DNA of 64,000 nucleotides. Origin: Zarea fungicola. Taxonomy: Eukaryota > Ascomycota > Sordariomycetes > Hypocreales > Cordycipitaceae. The notes below the pieces were generated by a model. That model worked only from the letters and a program-made list of their open reading frames with translations. It ran no database searches and had not been told where the DNA came from. Positions 46,556-59,797 of this stretch are shown here, one piece after another. The translations under genes were made by a program, and so were the position numbers. Every line of letters starts with the position of its first letter. Within the stretch, counting starts at the first letter, position 1. Location of the stretch: positions 1 to 64,000 of the forward strand of contig FWCC01000114.1 of assembly GCA_900169235.1 (NCBI GenBank), read 5' to 3'.

Positions 46556-47631
46556 CAAACGACGGCGGCGCTATTGGTTAATTAGTTACGAACTGAACCA
46601 CCAAACAACCAACCACTGGCTGCCGTTCCCGTGCCTGCCCCAATGTCCCTTGTTTTAGCAGCCTCGCTAGCTCGTGATGGCTTCCTGCAGAGGCAGAGTA
46701 AACCACTTTGGACTTTGACCGGGGACAGACGGTGGCCTAATAAAATGGTGGCTTGTCTAGCTTACATGGATTAAAGAAAATTGTCTTAAGGATTGAACGA
46801 GCTTTCCCGGCTTTCCCGTTCATCTAATTGTCTGACTCACTGGTGCATGATAGTAGCCCCCTAAATATGTATGCAGCAGGTGGTCCAAAAAGAAAATTAG
46901 GAAACTATACCCGCGTTGTAAAGGACGAGAAAATAATCACCAATATGGCGCAACGTAATGTTTGCTCTCCCCCTGGCCGTCTAAAGCCAAGCCCTGTGGA
47001 ATTTCTATAGTACGGATACAGTGCGATCCATCTTTTTGGTACATTATGGTGTAGTTTTATTAAAAACCTCTCTAAAAGGGATCTAAAAAGATGGCTGGCT
47101 GGGGGATGGATGGGACAGATCCGTTTTCTCTTTGGTCTCCGCTTACAATACTACATATATCAGGCTCCGTGGCGCCCTTGTCGATCAACCGAATGAAAAA
47201 TATTCTTCCTATTGGTTTCCTCCCCATGGCGGACACTGGCGTCCGGTCCTTTCCCCAGTTATTTGGTGACTTGTAGCCCATGGAAGTTGAGTTTCGTAAC
47301 ATTTGTGCCAAGGCCAGGCGTGAGTCATACTTGTGTAACAATCAGGCTGGTATGGCGCGAGCCGCTGGAATCAGGAGAAACTCAAAAGGACTCGAGACCT
47401 CACACAGTATCGCCGGCGGATCTGCCCTGCCTCATCTCAAAGCAGCCACACCAGCAGCCTCACACTAGCAGCCACCGAAGTTGACCTGCCTGCAAACTAA
47501 TTCTTGTCCCCCCCCCAGAATTTAGCTGCGTCCGAAAGTGAGAGCCAACACGCTCCGTCCTTGTCCCCAAAATTGATCAACAGCTTGTCACCGTGCTCGC
47601 TCGTTTCTGCGCTTGCTACAGTACATTGTCC

Positions 47632-50600
47632 ATGATTCGCCTCCGAAGCGTGCAAAATGCTATCAGCAACGCCGTCTGCAATGACGGGAGCTTCTCGCCG
47701 CCCGTCATCTCGTCCAACTGCCGCGGAGGCTTCGACTTTACAGGTATTCTTTCTTCATCGTGTTGGGCCTGTTGACCGCCGGAATCCGAAATAACCATTC
47801 GCCACTAGTATTGTTCGAGGAAGTCATACTGGGCATCCTTCCCGCCGCTCTCTACTTGATGGGCGGTTCGCTCGAGAGCGGATTTATGCTCGGAAAGCAC
47901 CGCTGCTTGGTCATGAAATCGCCTCTGCGCTTCGTCAAGCTTATATGTATCTTCATCTTTGCTGCATTGCAGCTATCCCTCGTCGCGCTATGGGCCTTGG
48001 AACCTTTTCCCTCCACCACCATGCCGCTCGTCTCAGCCATCCTCGCGCTTGTCGTCGCCGCTGTTGTCGCTGTCAATTCCACCATCGCTCACCGAGCTAG
48101 CCCACGCCCTTCTCTAACAATATCCGCATATCTCTTCATCTCGTGTCTCGCCGATATACCTAGAGTCAGAACACTGTGGCTGATGGGAACTTACACCAAC
48201 GTTGCTGCCATCCTTTCGTCTTCGCTTGCCATCAAACTCATTTTGTTATGCCTGGAAAATATCGGCAAGCGTCCGTTGCTGCTTGAAAAACATGCCAACA
48301 TCTCTGCCGAGGAGACAGCGGGTCTATTCTCCAGAGGATTATTCTTCTGGCTCACTAGGCTCATGATCACCGGCTCGCGTCAGGTTCTCAACCTGCACAC
48401 GCTCTTGTCGATCCACCAAAGAATCAACTCTTCTGCAACTTTCTCTCGGCTACAAAAAGCTCTTGACAATAGTTGGTCTATATTCCATCTCAATAATCAC
48501 GCCTAATTTCGCTAACACGAGCATCAGCTGACATGTCACACAAATACGGCCTCGTCTTTGCAACCTTCAAGGCGTGGCCTTGGGAAGCTGCCAAAATCAT
48601 CTTGCCTAGATTGGTTGTTCTTGCCTGCAGCCTTGTCCAGCCGCTTTTAGTTGAAGCAGTTGTTGACAATGTCTCGGCTCCCGACACGCAATCAATTCGC
48701 AACAGCGGCTACGGGCTCATTGGCGCTATAGCGCTAACCTACTTCACCTCAACGGCATGTATCCTGGCCTAATCTTTGTTATAGCCCAGTTTACTAATAG
48801 CGGATAGGTTACGACGGGCATTTACGAACAGCTAACATTCCGGTATATGGCGCTTATTCGTGGTGGTCTCATCACCAACATCTTCGACAAACTGAACAAC
48901 ATCCGCACCAAGGCAGCCACAGATAGCGGTTCACCTATCTTGACGCTGATTGGAACCGATGTAGAGAGAATATGTGAAACGTGGAACTTCCTGATTGCAG
49001 AACTATGGCCTGCTGTCCTGCAGCTAGGAGTCGGCGTGTGGCTTTTAGAGCGACAGCTCGGCGCCGTTTGCATCGCACCAGTCATCCTGGCAGTTGTGTC
49101 AACACTCCTTTGCGCAAGGGCTAGCTCGCTGGTTGGCAGTCGCCAAGGTATCTGGCTCAAGGCAGTCCAACGACGTGTCAACTTCACATCTCATGCCGTG
49201 GGAAATATCAAGAGTATCAAAATGCTCGGGTATACGCCTTCCATTCAAAACATGATCCAGTCACAGAGAGCTGAGGAACTGGAACTCTCCAAAAAGTATC
49301 GACGACTGTCAAGCTTCATCGTCTGCCTTGTCAATGTGCCAAACATTATTAGCCAGCTCATCACATTCGCTGCGTATGCCATAGTATCCAAGGTGCAAGG
49401 CAATGACGACTTTAACACCACCAAGGCGATTACGTCGCTGGCACTTTTGTCCGTCATCATGCAACCGCTCGGCCAACTGCTTTACGCCGTACCGCAAGCA
49501 TTTGCAGCCATTGGCTGTTTTGAGCGAATCCAAGCCTTCTTGAACGAAAAGGAGACGCAAGATGATCGTGTTATTGGCCAGACAAGCGTGAACACGGAAA
49601 ACTTGGCATCAAGTATTGCGCTTCAGGAGATGCAGCCGGTTCCTGACGCCGAGACTGCGCCTGTCATCCGTGTGCAGAACGCTACCATCGGATGGGAAAC
49701 CCCTGTGGTGCATAATTTGTCTTTCTCATCATCAACGGATTCAAGATTCGTTGCTTTAGTTGGACGTATTGCTTCGGGGAAATCAACAATTATCAACGCG
49801 TTGTTAGGAGAAGCTCAAATCTTCACCGGCACGGTTCAACTCGCCACAGACAACATCGCCTTGTGCCAACAGACACCATGGCTGCCTTCCGGGACTATAC
49901 GGGAGCAAATTATTGGCAATGATGTTTTCTCCAGGGAATGGTACGACGAGGTAGTCAGGGCGTGTGCTCTAGACTACGATTTTGCGACGCTGCAAGACGG
50001 CGATCAATCAGAAGCTGGAGCGCAAGGTGTATCGCTAAGCGGCGGACAGCGCCAGCGTATAGCAATCGCGCGTGCGCTGTACGCCAGGAAGCCAATCGCC
50101 ATTTTCGATGATGTTCTGAGTGCGCTCGACTCCTGCACCCAAGACATTATTGCCGACAAGGTGTTTGGTCGTCATGGTCTGCTCCGACGGATGAACGCAA
50201 CTGTCGTGCTTGCCACCCACTCGATGCGGCACTTGCACGCGGCAGACATCATAGTAGCCTTGACATCAGACGGACAACACACAACGCATGTAGTGGATCG
50301 CTCTCGCACCGAACCTAGCGTTCAAGTTGCGATCCAGGATGATCAACTTGTTCAAGCTGCCCCTGATTTGGATGTAACTGCCAATGTAATCGTTGCCGAG
50401 AAAGACTACAGACAAGAAGCCGATAATCTAGCCAACGCGGGTAGGAGTATCGGCGATCTTGAGGTTTACAAGTACTACTTTGCGTCCCTGGGGTGGTCAA
50501 GTCTCTGCCTCTTTTTAGCTTTCATTCTCACGGAGGCTGGCTTCTCTGCGCTACAACTTGTGTGGGTCAAACTTTGGTCATCCAGCAATGACAGGAATAA

Positions 50601-52296
50601 TGCAAAGTACTGGCTTAGTCTATACGCATTGTGGGCTGTCATTCGCGCTGCCTGCTTGATTGCCGCTGTATACTTCCTCTACGTGGGCATTGTGCCCAAG
50701 TCAGGAAAGCGCCTCCATCGGTCTGTTTTGAATGCTGCGCTTAAAGCGCCCATGTCTTTCCATTCAAAAACGGACATTGGAACGTTGGTGAACCGATTCA
50801 GTCAAGACATGCAGCTCATTGACATGATTCTACCTGGTGCGCTGATCACTACCGCATTCCACGCAGCAAGTTGCATATCGGTTTCAGCGCTTACCATTGC
50901 GGCAACGCCGTATTTTGCGGCGGTTCTCCCGTTCATCTTGCTAGGATTGGGCACAGTGCAACGATTCTATCTTCGGACCTCAAAGCAGCTTCGACTTCTT
51001 GAGTAAGGCACACACTAACCAAAAGACTTGTATAGTATGCTGACAAGAATACAGGCTGGAAAGCAAAGCGCCCCTATATTCACACATCATTAACACCATC
51101 AATGGCATTGTTTCCATTCGAGCGTTTGGATGGTTCGCGTCATACAAGACCCAATACTTTCAACTTTTGGACGAATGCCAGAAACCATTCTACCTATTGC
51201 TATGCATCCAACGATGGCTATCTGTTGTTCTCGGACTCACAGTGACGTGCATGGCAACCATCCTTACTGCTCTTGCCGTCACGGTACGAGGATCGACTGT
51301 TAGTGCCGGTTTTACTGGCATAGCCCTCGTCAACATGATGAGCCTGAGTCAAAGTCTTGCTTCTCTCATCATCTCTTGGACGTCGTTGGAAACATCGCTT
51401 GGCGCAGTATCTCGAGTCAAGTCATTCTCTGAGAACATCCCCTTTGAAGAAAGCCCAGACGCGCCTGTTGCCCACAACTGGCCAACATCTGGTCACGTCC
51501 AATTCAATGGTGTGACGGCCGCGCATGTCAACTTTGTCGTGCTTCGCAATGTATCGATTGAGATTGCATCTGGTGAAAGAATTGCTGTTTGCGGTCGAAC
51601 TGGCAGTGGCAAGAGTTCGTTCATCTCATCTGTCCTCGGCATGATGGATATTGGTTCAGGGAGCATCAAGCTCGATGGTCAAGATGTTGGTCAAATTGAC
51701 CGAGAAATTGTTCGCAGCAGGGTAACCTACATTACGCAGGATCCATTCTTATTCACTGGGTCATTGCGCCAGAACTTGAGCCTCGGAGGCGATAGCACCG
51801 ATGCAGAGCTAGAAGAATGCATGAGGGAAGTCGGTCTGTGGGAACAGGCGCAGGAATCATCCGGTGAGACGTGTACAAAGACTGTTCTGGATATGGACAT
51901 GGAGCAGATGGACCTGTCTCACGGTCAGCAGCAGTTGTTATGCCTTGCCCGTGCTCTTTTGCGCAAGAGCAAATTGGTCCTTCTGGATGAGCCGACGGCT
52001 AGGTATGCAATTGTTATCCGTTTTGCCATGATTAAAGCTAATTCCTGTCATCTAGTGTTGATACCATCACTGAAGCAAAGATGGCTGAAGTTATTGGCCG
52101 CAAATTTGAAGACGCCACCGTCATCATGGTCACACATCGTCTGTCTTCCATTCATTCATTCGACAAAGTCATCGTCTTGAATACAGGCGAAATAGTCGAG
52201 TACGGACCGCCAGCTGAACTGTTATCTGATACTACAAGCGCCCTTTACCAGCTTTACCGCGTGCAGTCCAACTCGTTGCCGAATGCGGCGAAGTAG
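47632..52296 (+). CDS. ABCC-type (MRP-like) ABC transporter
   Basis: Exons 47632-47743, 47809-48471, 48528-48754, 48808-51002, 51055-52002 and 52056-52296 give about 1461 residues. Order: N-terminal membrane region, first membrane domain, NBD1 (Walker A GRIASGKST about 653; signature LSGGQRQR), second membrane domain, NBD2 (Walker A GRTGSGKSS about 1246; signature LSHGQQQ; LVLLDEPTA). In NBD1 the Walker B is IAIFDD, with Asp where the catalytic Glu should be, so NBD1 is probably the degenerate ATP site usual in ABCC proteins. These transporters export conjugates and drugs at the plasma or vacuolar membrane. Two splice sites are uncertain: a weak donor GTTGGT at 48472, and the third intron at 48755-48807, which has GC-AG ends. 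Confidence 0.88.
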
Positions 52297-54893
52297 TGTA
52301 GCTTCTATACGGGGAAATTGCTCAATCCACACTACTCTAGAACGAATGAGCAAATTCAATCCGTATATGAAATATTTAGATATTATTGAATAAAATAGAT
52401 TCCATGTTGATGCATTCAAATTACATTTGTTTTTCAAATTTGCGGCGCTGCTCGCAGAGGTAGCGACACGTTGCAAGTGAACATTCGTGCTGGGTGCCTC
52501 CCAAAGGCAACAGAAGGTGGTGATCGGTTGTTCCACGTACCAATGAAGCCAGGCAGGCCAGCTTGGTAAAGATTCGACAAGTGCATCCACAAACGGGCTT
52601 ACAACCTTTAATTTTTCAGGGCTTTGTATTTGTAGTGACTGGTTCCTATGGGGCTCGTTTATGTTCCATGACATTCTTGGCATGTATATTGCCATTTTAA
52701 AAGCCATCATCTTCTCTTATGTAATTCTTTGGCAGCTGCTATAATAAAGAAGTTACATGCTTAAAGAGAACTTCTGCATTAAATAACTATAATTACAGCT
52801 CCTACTTATAATTCTACACCATATCTTGAGACTTGAGCAAGAACTCACCACCAGTTACCCTTAGTTACAGGCTGGCTCCTACATGTAAAGTGCGAAGTAT
52901 ATGGGATGATTGCTCCATTGTAATAGAGAGGTTCTTCCTACACAATGCTCGGGATAGCTCAACGCAGACGCATTGGGTGAAAGCAATAGCTCAACAGCCC
53001 TGCCAATTCTTATGAAACAGCAGTATAATTGATAGATCAAAGAGGTAGCGTACAATAGAGAGGCGGAGAAATTATAGCTCTGTAGGATTCCTCACCCTCC
53101 CATAGTGTTTGAATACTATTAGCTTCTTGATATTATAGAGCAAAGAGTGAAGACTTTTCAGGTGCATATAGTTATCCCAGTATTAGTATCAAATGTGCAG
53201 GGCGTAGAAACATCTGTGGCAGTACAAGGGGCACTTTCAGGGCAGCCCGTACTAGACTGTGGAGTCTAACGAGAGATTATTAATAAAAATACCATTATAA
53301 TTATATATGAGGAACTCAACATACCCGGCAAATACCCCATTTAGAAAACTCACTCGGAATGCAACGGCCACCAATAATAGCCCCAATAACCGGCACCACC
53401 CACAATGAGCCGGCTAGCACAGCGGTGGAAATATAAAAACGCATTGTAGTATATAGCCACGTAACGAGTTGGTACTGTAGGGAGTGGTTTAGGTGAGTAT
53501 TATTTCAATTGGCCTTGAACTGGGTTATCACTGCCTTTAAATAGTTGTTAAATAGATAGACGTTACTTATTGTACTACTGTAATAATACAAAATTATATA
53601 ACTACTTGATAGCTGATGGAACCCTGATAGCTAGTATTAACAAATCAGGTTTTCTATTTCATGGCGTTATTGTATAGCTAGTGCTTACTATATAGCTGAC
53701 AAGCTAATAGCTGTTATTAACAAATCAGGTTTTCTATTTCATGGCGTTGTTGTGTAGTTAGTAGTGGCGGTTTTCTCAAGTATAGGCCACCAGTCGATTG
53801 CCCTCAACAGCCCCTCGACTTGCTGCACTTGCAATAGCTTCTCCGACCTGTCTAGGGCTACTACGCCGAATTCACGGGTTCTCAGAATGTATGCAAGTGC
53901 ACCCAAAATAAATCATGCAGGAACACTAGTAATATACGGCATCGCTACCTGTCAGGGACCCTACGGCTAGTACGAAGAAGGGGATGGGATAGATGGCAAG
54001 AAGATGGCTGGAATATAGTTGGTGGCTTCCAATCATGACTCCACTAATCACTGGAGAAGACTTCCACCTCTCCAGCCCACTGCACGCTGCTACCTCGCCC
54101 TTTCCTGGCGGGTGTTCTTGTACAGGATGCAACAAGAGTCGTGACACTACCCTAGCAACATGCGCATTGTTTTTAAATATTAGTGGATATGTATGCCCAT
54201 ATTGTCAATATTTTCATAAGATAAGTCATATTACTTATGGAAATTGCCAGGCCGCCACAAAAATGGAGAGGACGAGGAAGAAAGTAGACGAACCTGAGGT
54301 AGTGGCGCCTAGGCGGCTTGATGGTTTGGTCTGGTCAATGGTCATAGACTTACCGCCAGACAAACAGTCCGCCCTGATTTTGCTACGCACACCTCAAGCC
54401 AATTAATGGCTAGACCTAATAGTAGGAAGCCTTATTGGCTGGAAGTCACTGAGTGTAATGACAATAAATACACTCTTAACGGTTCTAGGATTCCATTTGC
54501 TAAACAAGGAATAGTACAATTTAGTCCCGCGCCACTGTCCACGGAATCTAACTTGACTGAGTTGCATGATGTCAGCAAAACCTTGTAGGCTTGAGAGCAG
54601 ATGGGATTCTGGCCAGTTCCACTCAGGTATGAGATGATCCCTAAGCATAGACATTGTCATAGTAGACTAAGATGAAGAAAGAATATAAGTGCCACCGAAA
54701 ATAATGAATAGTAAATAGTGTGCTATACTCCCCCTCCATCCCTGCTATCAAAAAGGAGAAAAAGATTATATGTTTTGGGCTAGGCGACTTCTGCCGCAAT
54801 CCCCCCGAGTGTGTATGCCGTGTCCCAAGCAAAGTTGAATGTACTACTTGAGTTGCTCGAACCACCAATCGTCCATGTCATCCATTCGTCACC
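52297..54893. other. AT-rich, repeat-bearing, gene-poor region
   Basis: About 2.6 kb of AT-rich DNA with many stops in all frames. It contains a two-copy 80-bp-period repeat near 53.6-53.8 kb. A short minus-strand stretch at about 53310-53450 could encode a hydrophobic peptide (SLWVVPVIGAIIGG). No intact gene was found, and the composition suggests decayed repetitive DNA. Confidence 0.5.
53626..53762. repeat. Two-copy tandem repeat, 80-bp period
   Basis: TATTAACAAATCAGGTTTTC followed by TATTTCATGGCGTT occurs at about 53635 and again about 80 bases later. The flanks differ mainly by A/G and C/T changes (GTTATTGTATAGC versus GTTGTTGTGTAGT). This fits duplication followed by transition-type decay. 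Confidence 0.75.
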
Positions 54894-56847
54894 TCAAATC
54901 AAGGTAATATCGCGAATCGAACTCTGATCTAGCCACGTTACATCTTTCACAGAATCCAAGGAGGAAAAATATCCCACTCGACGAAAACTATGGCTAGAAG
55001 CTACCTCAATAACTAAACCCTCTACATACGCCTCTTCGACGTTCCAAAGTATCGGCAAAGCCCATGCGTCACCCGGAGATGACGACACTTCATTTAGACT
55101 GTCTGGGTAAGCATTGCAAAGCGGGCGGAAGTTGGCTGTTTTGGTGACATTTAAAAAATGATGACAGGAGTCATCCTCACCCAGGGCGGCATATTCATAC
55201 AGCTTAGGTGACGGTGAACCGGGATCCCACATTATAGGCCTCATAGGGCCGCGTATTTTCAAGGTGGCGCCATATACCCTGCCGAACGGTAAGTCTTGGT
55301 TTACTAAAAACACCTCGCATTCATGGACATAGGACGTCATGATATCACATCGGTCGGGGTCCAATCGGCTGTCGAAATCTCCATATACTACGCGCTCATC
55401 AACAGCTGCCCAAGACCAGGATGGTGCCCGATACTTTTTCGGTCGTGAGGCGTAGGAGTTGGATTCCTTCATCCACAGCAGATCACGGAGGAGATCTAGG
55501 CGCCATAGCCCCGCGACATAGCTGCCCCCAAACACGCGGTGGAATTTTTCGGCTACACCAGCAAGAGCGAGGAGCTTGTCTCGCTGTTTCGTAACCTGAC
55601 GTGACGTGTAGTTGTCAACAATTTCGTGCCATGAGACTCTCATACGAGACATGTCTTCTTTTGATAGAGGGAGAGGAGTTGTAGGAGAGAAGACCAGCCG
55701 CGGCAATCGCCTCCCACTTTGGGGTTCGTGGATACTACTTCCGATATTGACGGTGTGGGTTTGACAGTGGTACTGCAGAGTATGCGAAGCGTACACAAAC
55801 GCCCGCGGGGAAAGGAGGCGTTCTTCGAGGCACCAAGCGCGATTGTTCACAGGCTCTTGACTGTCATCGTATTGTTTCCAGATAGGAGATAGTACCATGG
55901 TGCCGACTTGTCCATTATCTGGGCAGATGAATGGTAGGCGACTGTACGGAAGCTGACGTGGCCGGTCATGAAGAAAGCCTTCACTGACCCTCTGCGCGCT
56001 TGCCGCTATAATTGTGACGTGTGCGTTTTGAAATATCCTGCGCATATGTTGGATTTCTCGATCCTTATCCTCCCGGGAATCCTGCAGTATGCAGATGGAA
56101 TCCACCCAGAGGTATTGGAGGCTGAAACGTCGAGTCGAGTCTATGGCGTCGCGGATGGTCTTTGGCAGAAGGGGTCGACTGATTCCAGAGTTGAGAAAAG
56201 TGCCAATATTCTTCTGAGATGTACAATATGGTTGCTTCTCTCCCCACACGTAACTCAAAGCTGCGTAGGAGGATAGTATGTTGGGACTGATTAAAAGCTT
56301 GGGTCTTTCAGGATTTGAGCAGTCTATGACCCTGGTCGGTAGTTGAGCCGGTCGTGGTACAGGACAGTCGTCATGGTGTAGGATACATTCCTCCAGGCAA
56401 GCAGCGGCCAGTTGGTAGGAACAAGTAGAAGAGACATCATATGTCGGATCTCTAGCCCGGATATAGCCAGACGCAGGATCATCTTGCCATAATGTCAACA
56501 TTATGTAGAGAATTATATTTCCGCACGTACCTACCTGCTTCTGTGTAAATATAGAAGCTGCATATGGGCACGTAGTTGATTGTGAGTCGGAGATGCGCGA
56601 CGCCCTTTGGAGTGCAATCAGTGGCGTTGCTTCGAGAAAACCTCACAATCACACTGCATAATGCTGATTCCTCTCCCTGCTCCTGAAGCACGCGGCACCA
56701 ACCGCAGCCCAAACGACCAGATTCAGCAATGTCGTTCCATGTTGTTGTGTATGAGAATCCGCCATACAGACCATTTCCACTCCAAGCGGCTCGAAATGAG
56801 TTTTGGGTAAATAATCCATCGCGACAGCGTTCGCAAACTGTAGACAT
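54894..56847 (-). CDS. Heterokaryon incompatibility (HET) domain protein
   Basis: Two exons on the minus strand, 56847-56535 and 56482-54894, with a 52-bp intron, give 633 residues. The N-terminus has the Cys pairs CERC and CGWC commonly found ahead of HET domains. The HET domain follows with its three blocks: YAALSYVWG, YLWVDSICILQDS and AWCLEERLLSPR. HET-domain proteins trigger growth arrest or death when incompatible alleles or partners meet, often downstream of NLR-like sensors. The C-terminal half is unassigned and ends near VEEAYVEGLVIEVASSHSF. The gene stands alone between gene-poor stretches. Confidence 0.92.
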
Positions 56848-58230
56848 TCTGCGATGGGTATCTTTAGTTGCATCGGTTTGAGAACAGTACAATGAGTAGA
56901 TGGAAACTGGCAATGTCATTTGGGCTGCAAAAAGGCATCCGACGGGTATCCTCCCCTGCCACAAGTACAACGAGATGACACCAAGACACCCCCAGCCGAT
57001 AATGGTGGTATAGCAGTGGGGCGAGTGACCGGTTGGATGCCTTCGCGCAGCTCAAGGGATTGGGCAGGTACATGCGGTATATATCATTGATGCCCAACTG
57101 CCTACAAATATTGGTGGCTTCATGCCCTGAGGTGGCGTGCCAATCTGGACGTTGGCGATATCCAATTCAAAGCTGTAAGCAAAGCACAGAGTAAAAGGCC
57201 GAGGGCAGCCCACATTGCGAGTTCGGATAATTAAGCAGTGGCAAATGATGTGCACCACGAGTGGCGCGTGCTGCAGGCTGCTCGGTAGCGAGTATTAGGT
57301 TAGAATCGGTAACCTATCAACTATATACACTGACATGCTGCTACACTGGCATGTTCCGTAGCTGCATTTTATGAACTCCTGCTTGGGCAAAGCCAATAAA
57401 GCCAGCCACAAGCGCCAAGATCTTCATACTGGCTGGTAGTAAATGAATATATGATAATATGGTAGTATGTCTGATGAACTTTGCAAGTAGGCTCGTGTTT
57501 GATATGGAAGCACAACGACATGAACAAGGCGGTCGTTGAGGCAGTATTTATACCACTGGAAATCCGGAAGAAGCACACGAGTCACGAAACGCACAAGTGT
57601 CACAACTTGGCGCCTGTACATCACGTTTTTTCGGTAGCAGCTATGAGACATTGCGTTTGAGGATCAGATGTAGGTTTTACATGAAAAGCCGGCGCCGCAT
57701 TCCAATCGTATTTATTGTTCCTCATATCTAATAACCTACGCCTCGATCTATTAATACTTGCATCTCGATATAACCACATTCTTATCTAGAGCCGTCTAGG
57801 CCATCCCAACCCAGTCAGCTATGCAGGAGGCAGCAGAGCTGAAAGCCGTCTCTCAAATTACAGCTCGGGACTTGGATCGGTGCGGGAAGGAGATTTTGAT
57901 CCACAAGTTGTTGGGAGTGGTGGTGTAGCAGAGAAGTTAGGACTGATAATGTCACATATGAAGGGCTAAACCGCAAAAGAAGAACGTTAAAGTTGTGCAT
58001 AGTCCTTTTCATCGAAATTCTGCTTGACATTGGATGTTAACGTTTATATACGCAACTAAGCATAGAAAGCTGAGCTCATGTTTGAGAGAAAATGCCTGCT
58101 GCAGTATGTGGCGTTTGAGATGGCAGTTGCTCCGTGATGCGGCTAATGTTCTTCTAGTCTGACTTCACAGCTACTATCAGGCCTGATGAGCCTATAGTCA
58201 TCACCTGCCAGGAGCCAGGAATAAGTAGGT

Positions 58231-58250
58231 GCTCGTTAGAAATAACGAGC
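58231..58250. other. Perfect hairpin with GAAA tetraloop
   Basis: GCTCGTTA and TAACGAGC pair over 8 bp around a GAAA (GNRA type) loop. It may be a structured RNA element or chance; no gene or promoter is close by. Confidence 0.4.
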
Positions 58251-59756
58251 CTCTCCTCTTAACTGAAGCATCAGCCAGTAGGTTCGTGATTACTACCGTC
58301 CTCCAGCTAGTGTTGGTTAGCAAGGTGGCAAGGCCGTCAGCTATGTTTGGGTGCTAGTGCTTGTACTGGTTAGGTGCAATGTTTTGTAGTAAAAGTATTC
58401 ATCAGGATAGCCTCAGCATGTTTGCAACTGCCATAGTGGTGTACACACAGTACTTTTGTTCCAGAGTATAGCCATGACAGGAAGCGGCCCATGAGTGAAT
58501 AAATAAAACACTGATGGAAGAAATGCCTACTTTGAGGGATGGGTAACTAGCAATTACCCAAGCGCTGAAGTTTCTTGAGCATGTTTCACAGATGGCGTTG
58601 GTAGATGCAAGCTATTTTGGAGGCGCCTGTAACGCCCATTTCAGGGTTTACAGGACCGAGGATCTTCCAGAAATTAACATAAAGGACGGTTAAAATTTTC
58701 CTACATGGTGTTTAAGTTTAGTCAGACAGCCATATCAAACCTTTGTATTACAGGAAACAATATACGGGACTTCCTTTTGGGCCAGTTGAAACTCCATAAA
58801 GAAATTCAGTCACTGGATGGTATGGCGGACGAGACCAGAGTCTTGGTAAGGTTGTAGATACTTTGCAAAGACATTTATTAGATGGCTCCAACCGTCGAGG
58901 TCTGGACCAAACCGTCATTTTCTAGCAGCCGTTAGATTTATCCGGGCTGAGCCTGGGTTTCCAGTCATTAACGAGACAATCGTTCAACTCGCGTACTCTC
59001 GACACCTTTTCAAGCAGTATTTTTTCCCTGATTAACACTTGCTATAGTGCTGATACCCAACTTTGGCAAGTTGATGTAGCGGAAAGGGAATCTGAATACG
59101 CGGAACCAGTGTGTAGGGTAGGCTGCCAAGGAAGCTATCACGTGGTGACAAATGGAAAGCAGTTGCTAACAACCAACTGTTTGAATGATGTAGGCACATA
59201 AAGCAACAAAAATGGGCTGAATGTGGTGTGATGAGTGGAAATTGTTCAAAAAACTCAAAAATATCGTGGCACTGCAAAACCTGCAATAAAATCTCGCCCA
59301 GACATTTCAGGCAGCCATTGACACGCTGCAATTGACACCGGGCGTGTTAGTGTTTTGGCTTGGCGTGGGAGAAAATGTTAACGAAATGACAAGGCAAACG
59401 CCCCTGTTGCCACGCTGCATTGGACCCTTTGACAAGCCGCCGCTCCACTGCCAGGTCTCCCCCCCAAAGTCCGCTGGAAGAAGCCACATCAACCAACAAA
59501 ATCACAGCCGAGTCGTGCGTCGGCTTCATTGGCTTCTTGCATGCAGATTACGAGGGCCAATCCTACATCCATCGAGAATCCCGGCACAGATCATCGGCAT
59601 TGTACTGTCCACGCGGCGCGCCCAACATTTTTCTGCATCTAGCTCGACCGGACGATTGTTACGCAAACACAGAGTTACCCGAGGACAAAAAACACGCCAC
59701 CTTGCGAAATACAATCAAAATACGCAACACTCGGCAATTTTACGCAAGCACACCAC

Positions 59757-59792
59757 ATATACGCATACACATACACACATATACACACAGCT
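59757..59792 (+). repeat. CA/TA-rich microsatellite in 5' UTR
   Basis: The stretch alternates CACATA, CATACACATACACA and CATATACACAC just upstream of the J-protein ATG at 59798. Its position suggests a length-variable 5' UTR element. Confidence 0.6.
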
Positions 59793-59797
59793 CTGCG

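Larger units (their letters stand above)
45633..47631. other. Gene-poor region with short repeat and ankyrin relic
   Basis: About 2 kb. It holds two tandem copies of a 26-bp repeat at 45930-45995 and a broken ankyrin fragment at 46385-46555. Several frames of 60-147 codons lack protein character. No intact gene is seen. Confidence 0.5.
56848..59797. other. Long intergenic region
   Basis: About 2.95 kb with no convincing gene on either strand. It holds a perfect 8-bp hairpin with GAAA loop at 58231-58250. The last 300 bases are CA-rich (ACACATACACACATATACACACAG), a microsatellite-like 5' UTR of the J-protein gene. Confidence 0.45.
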
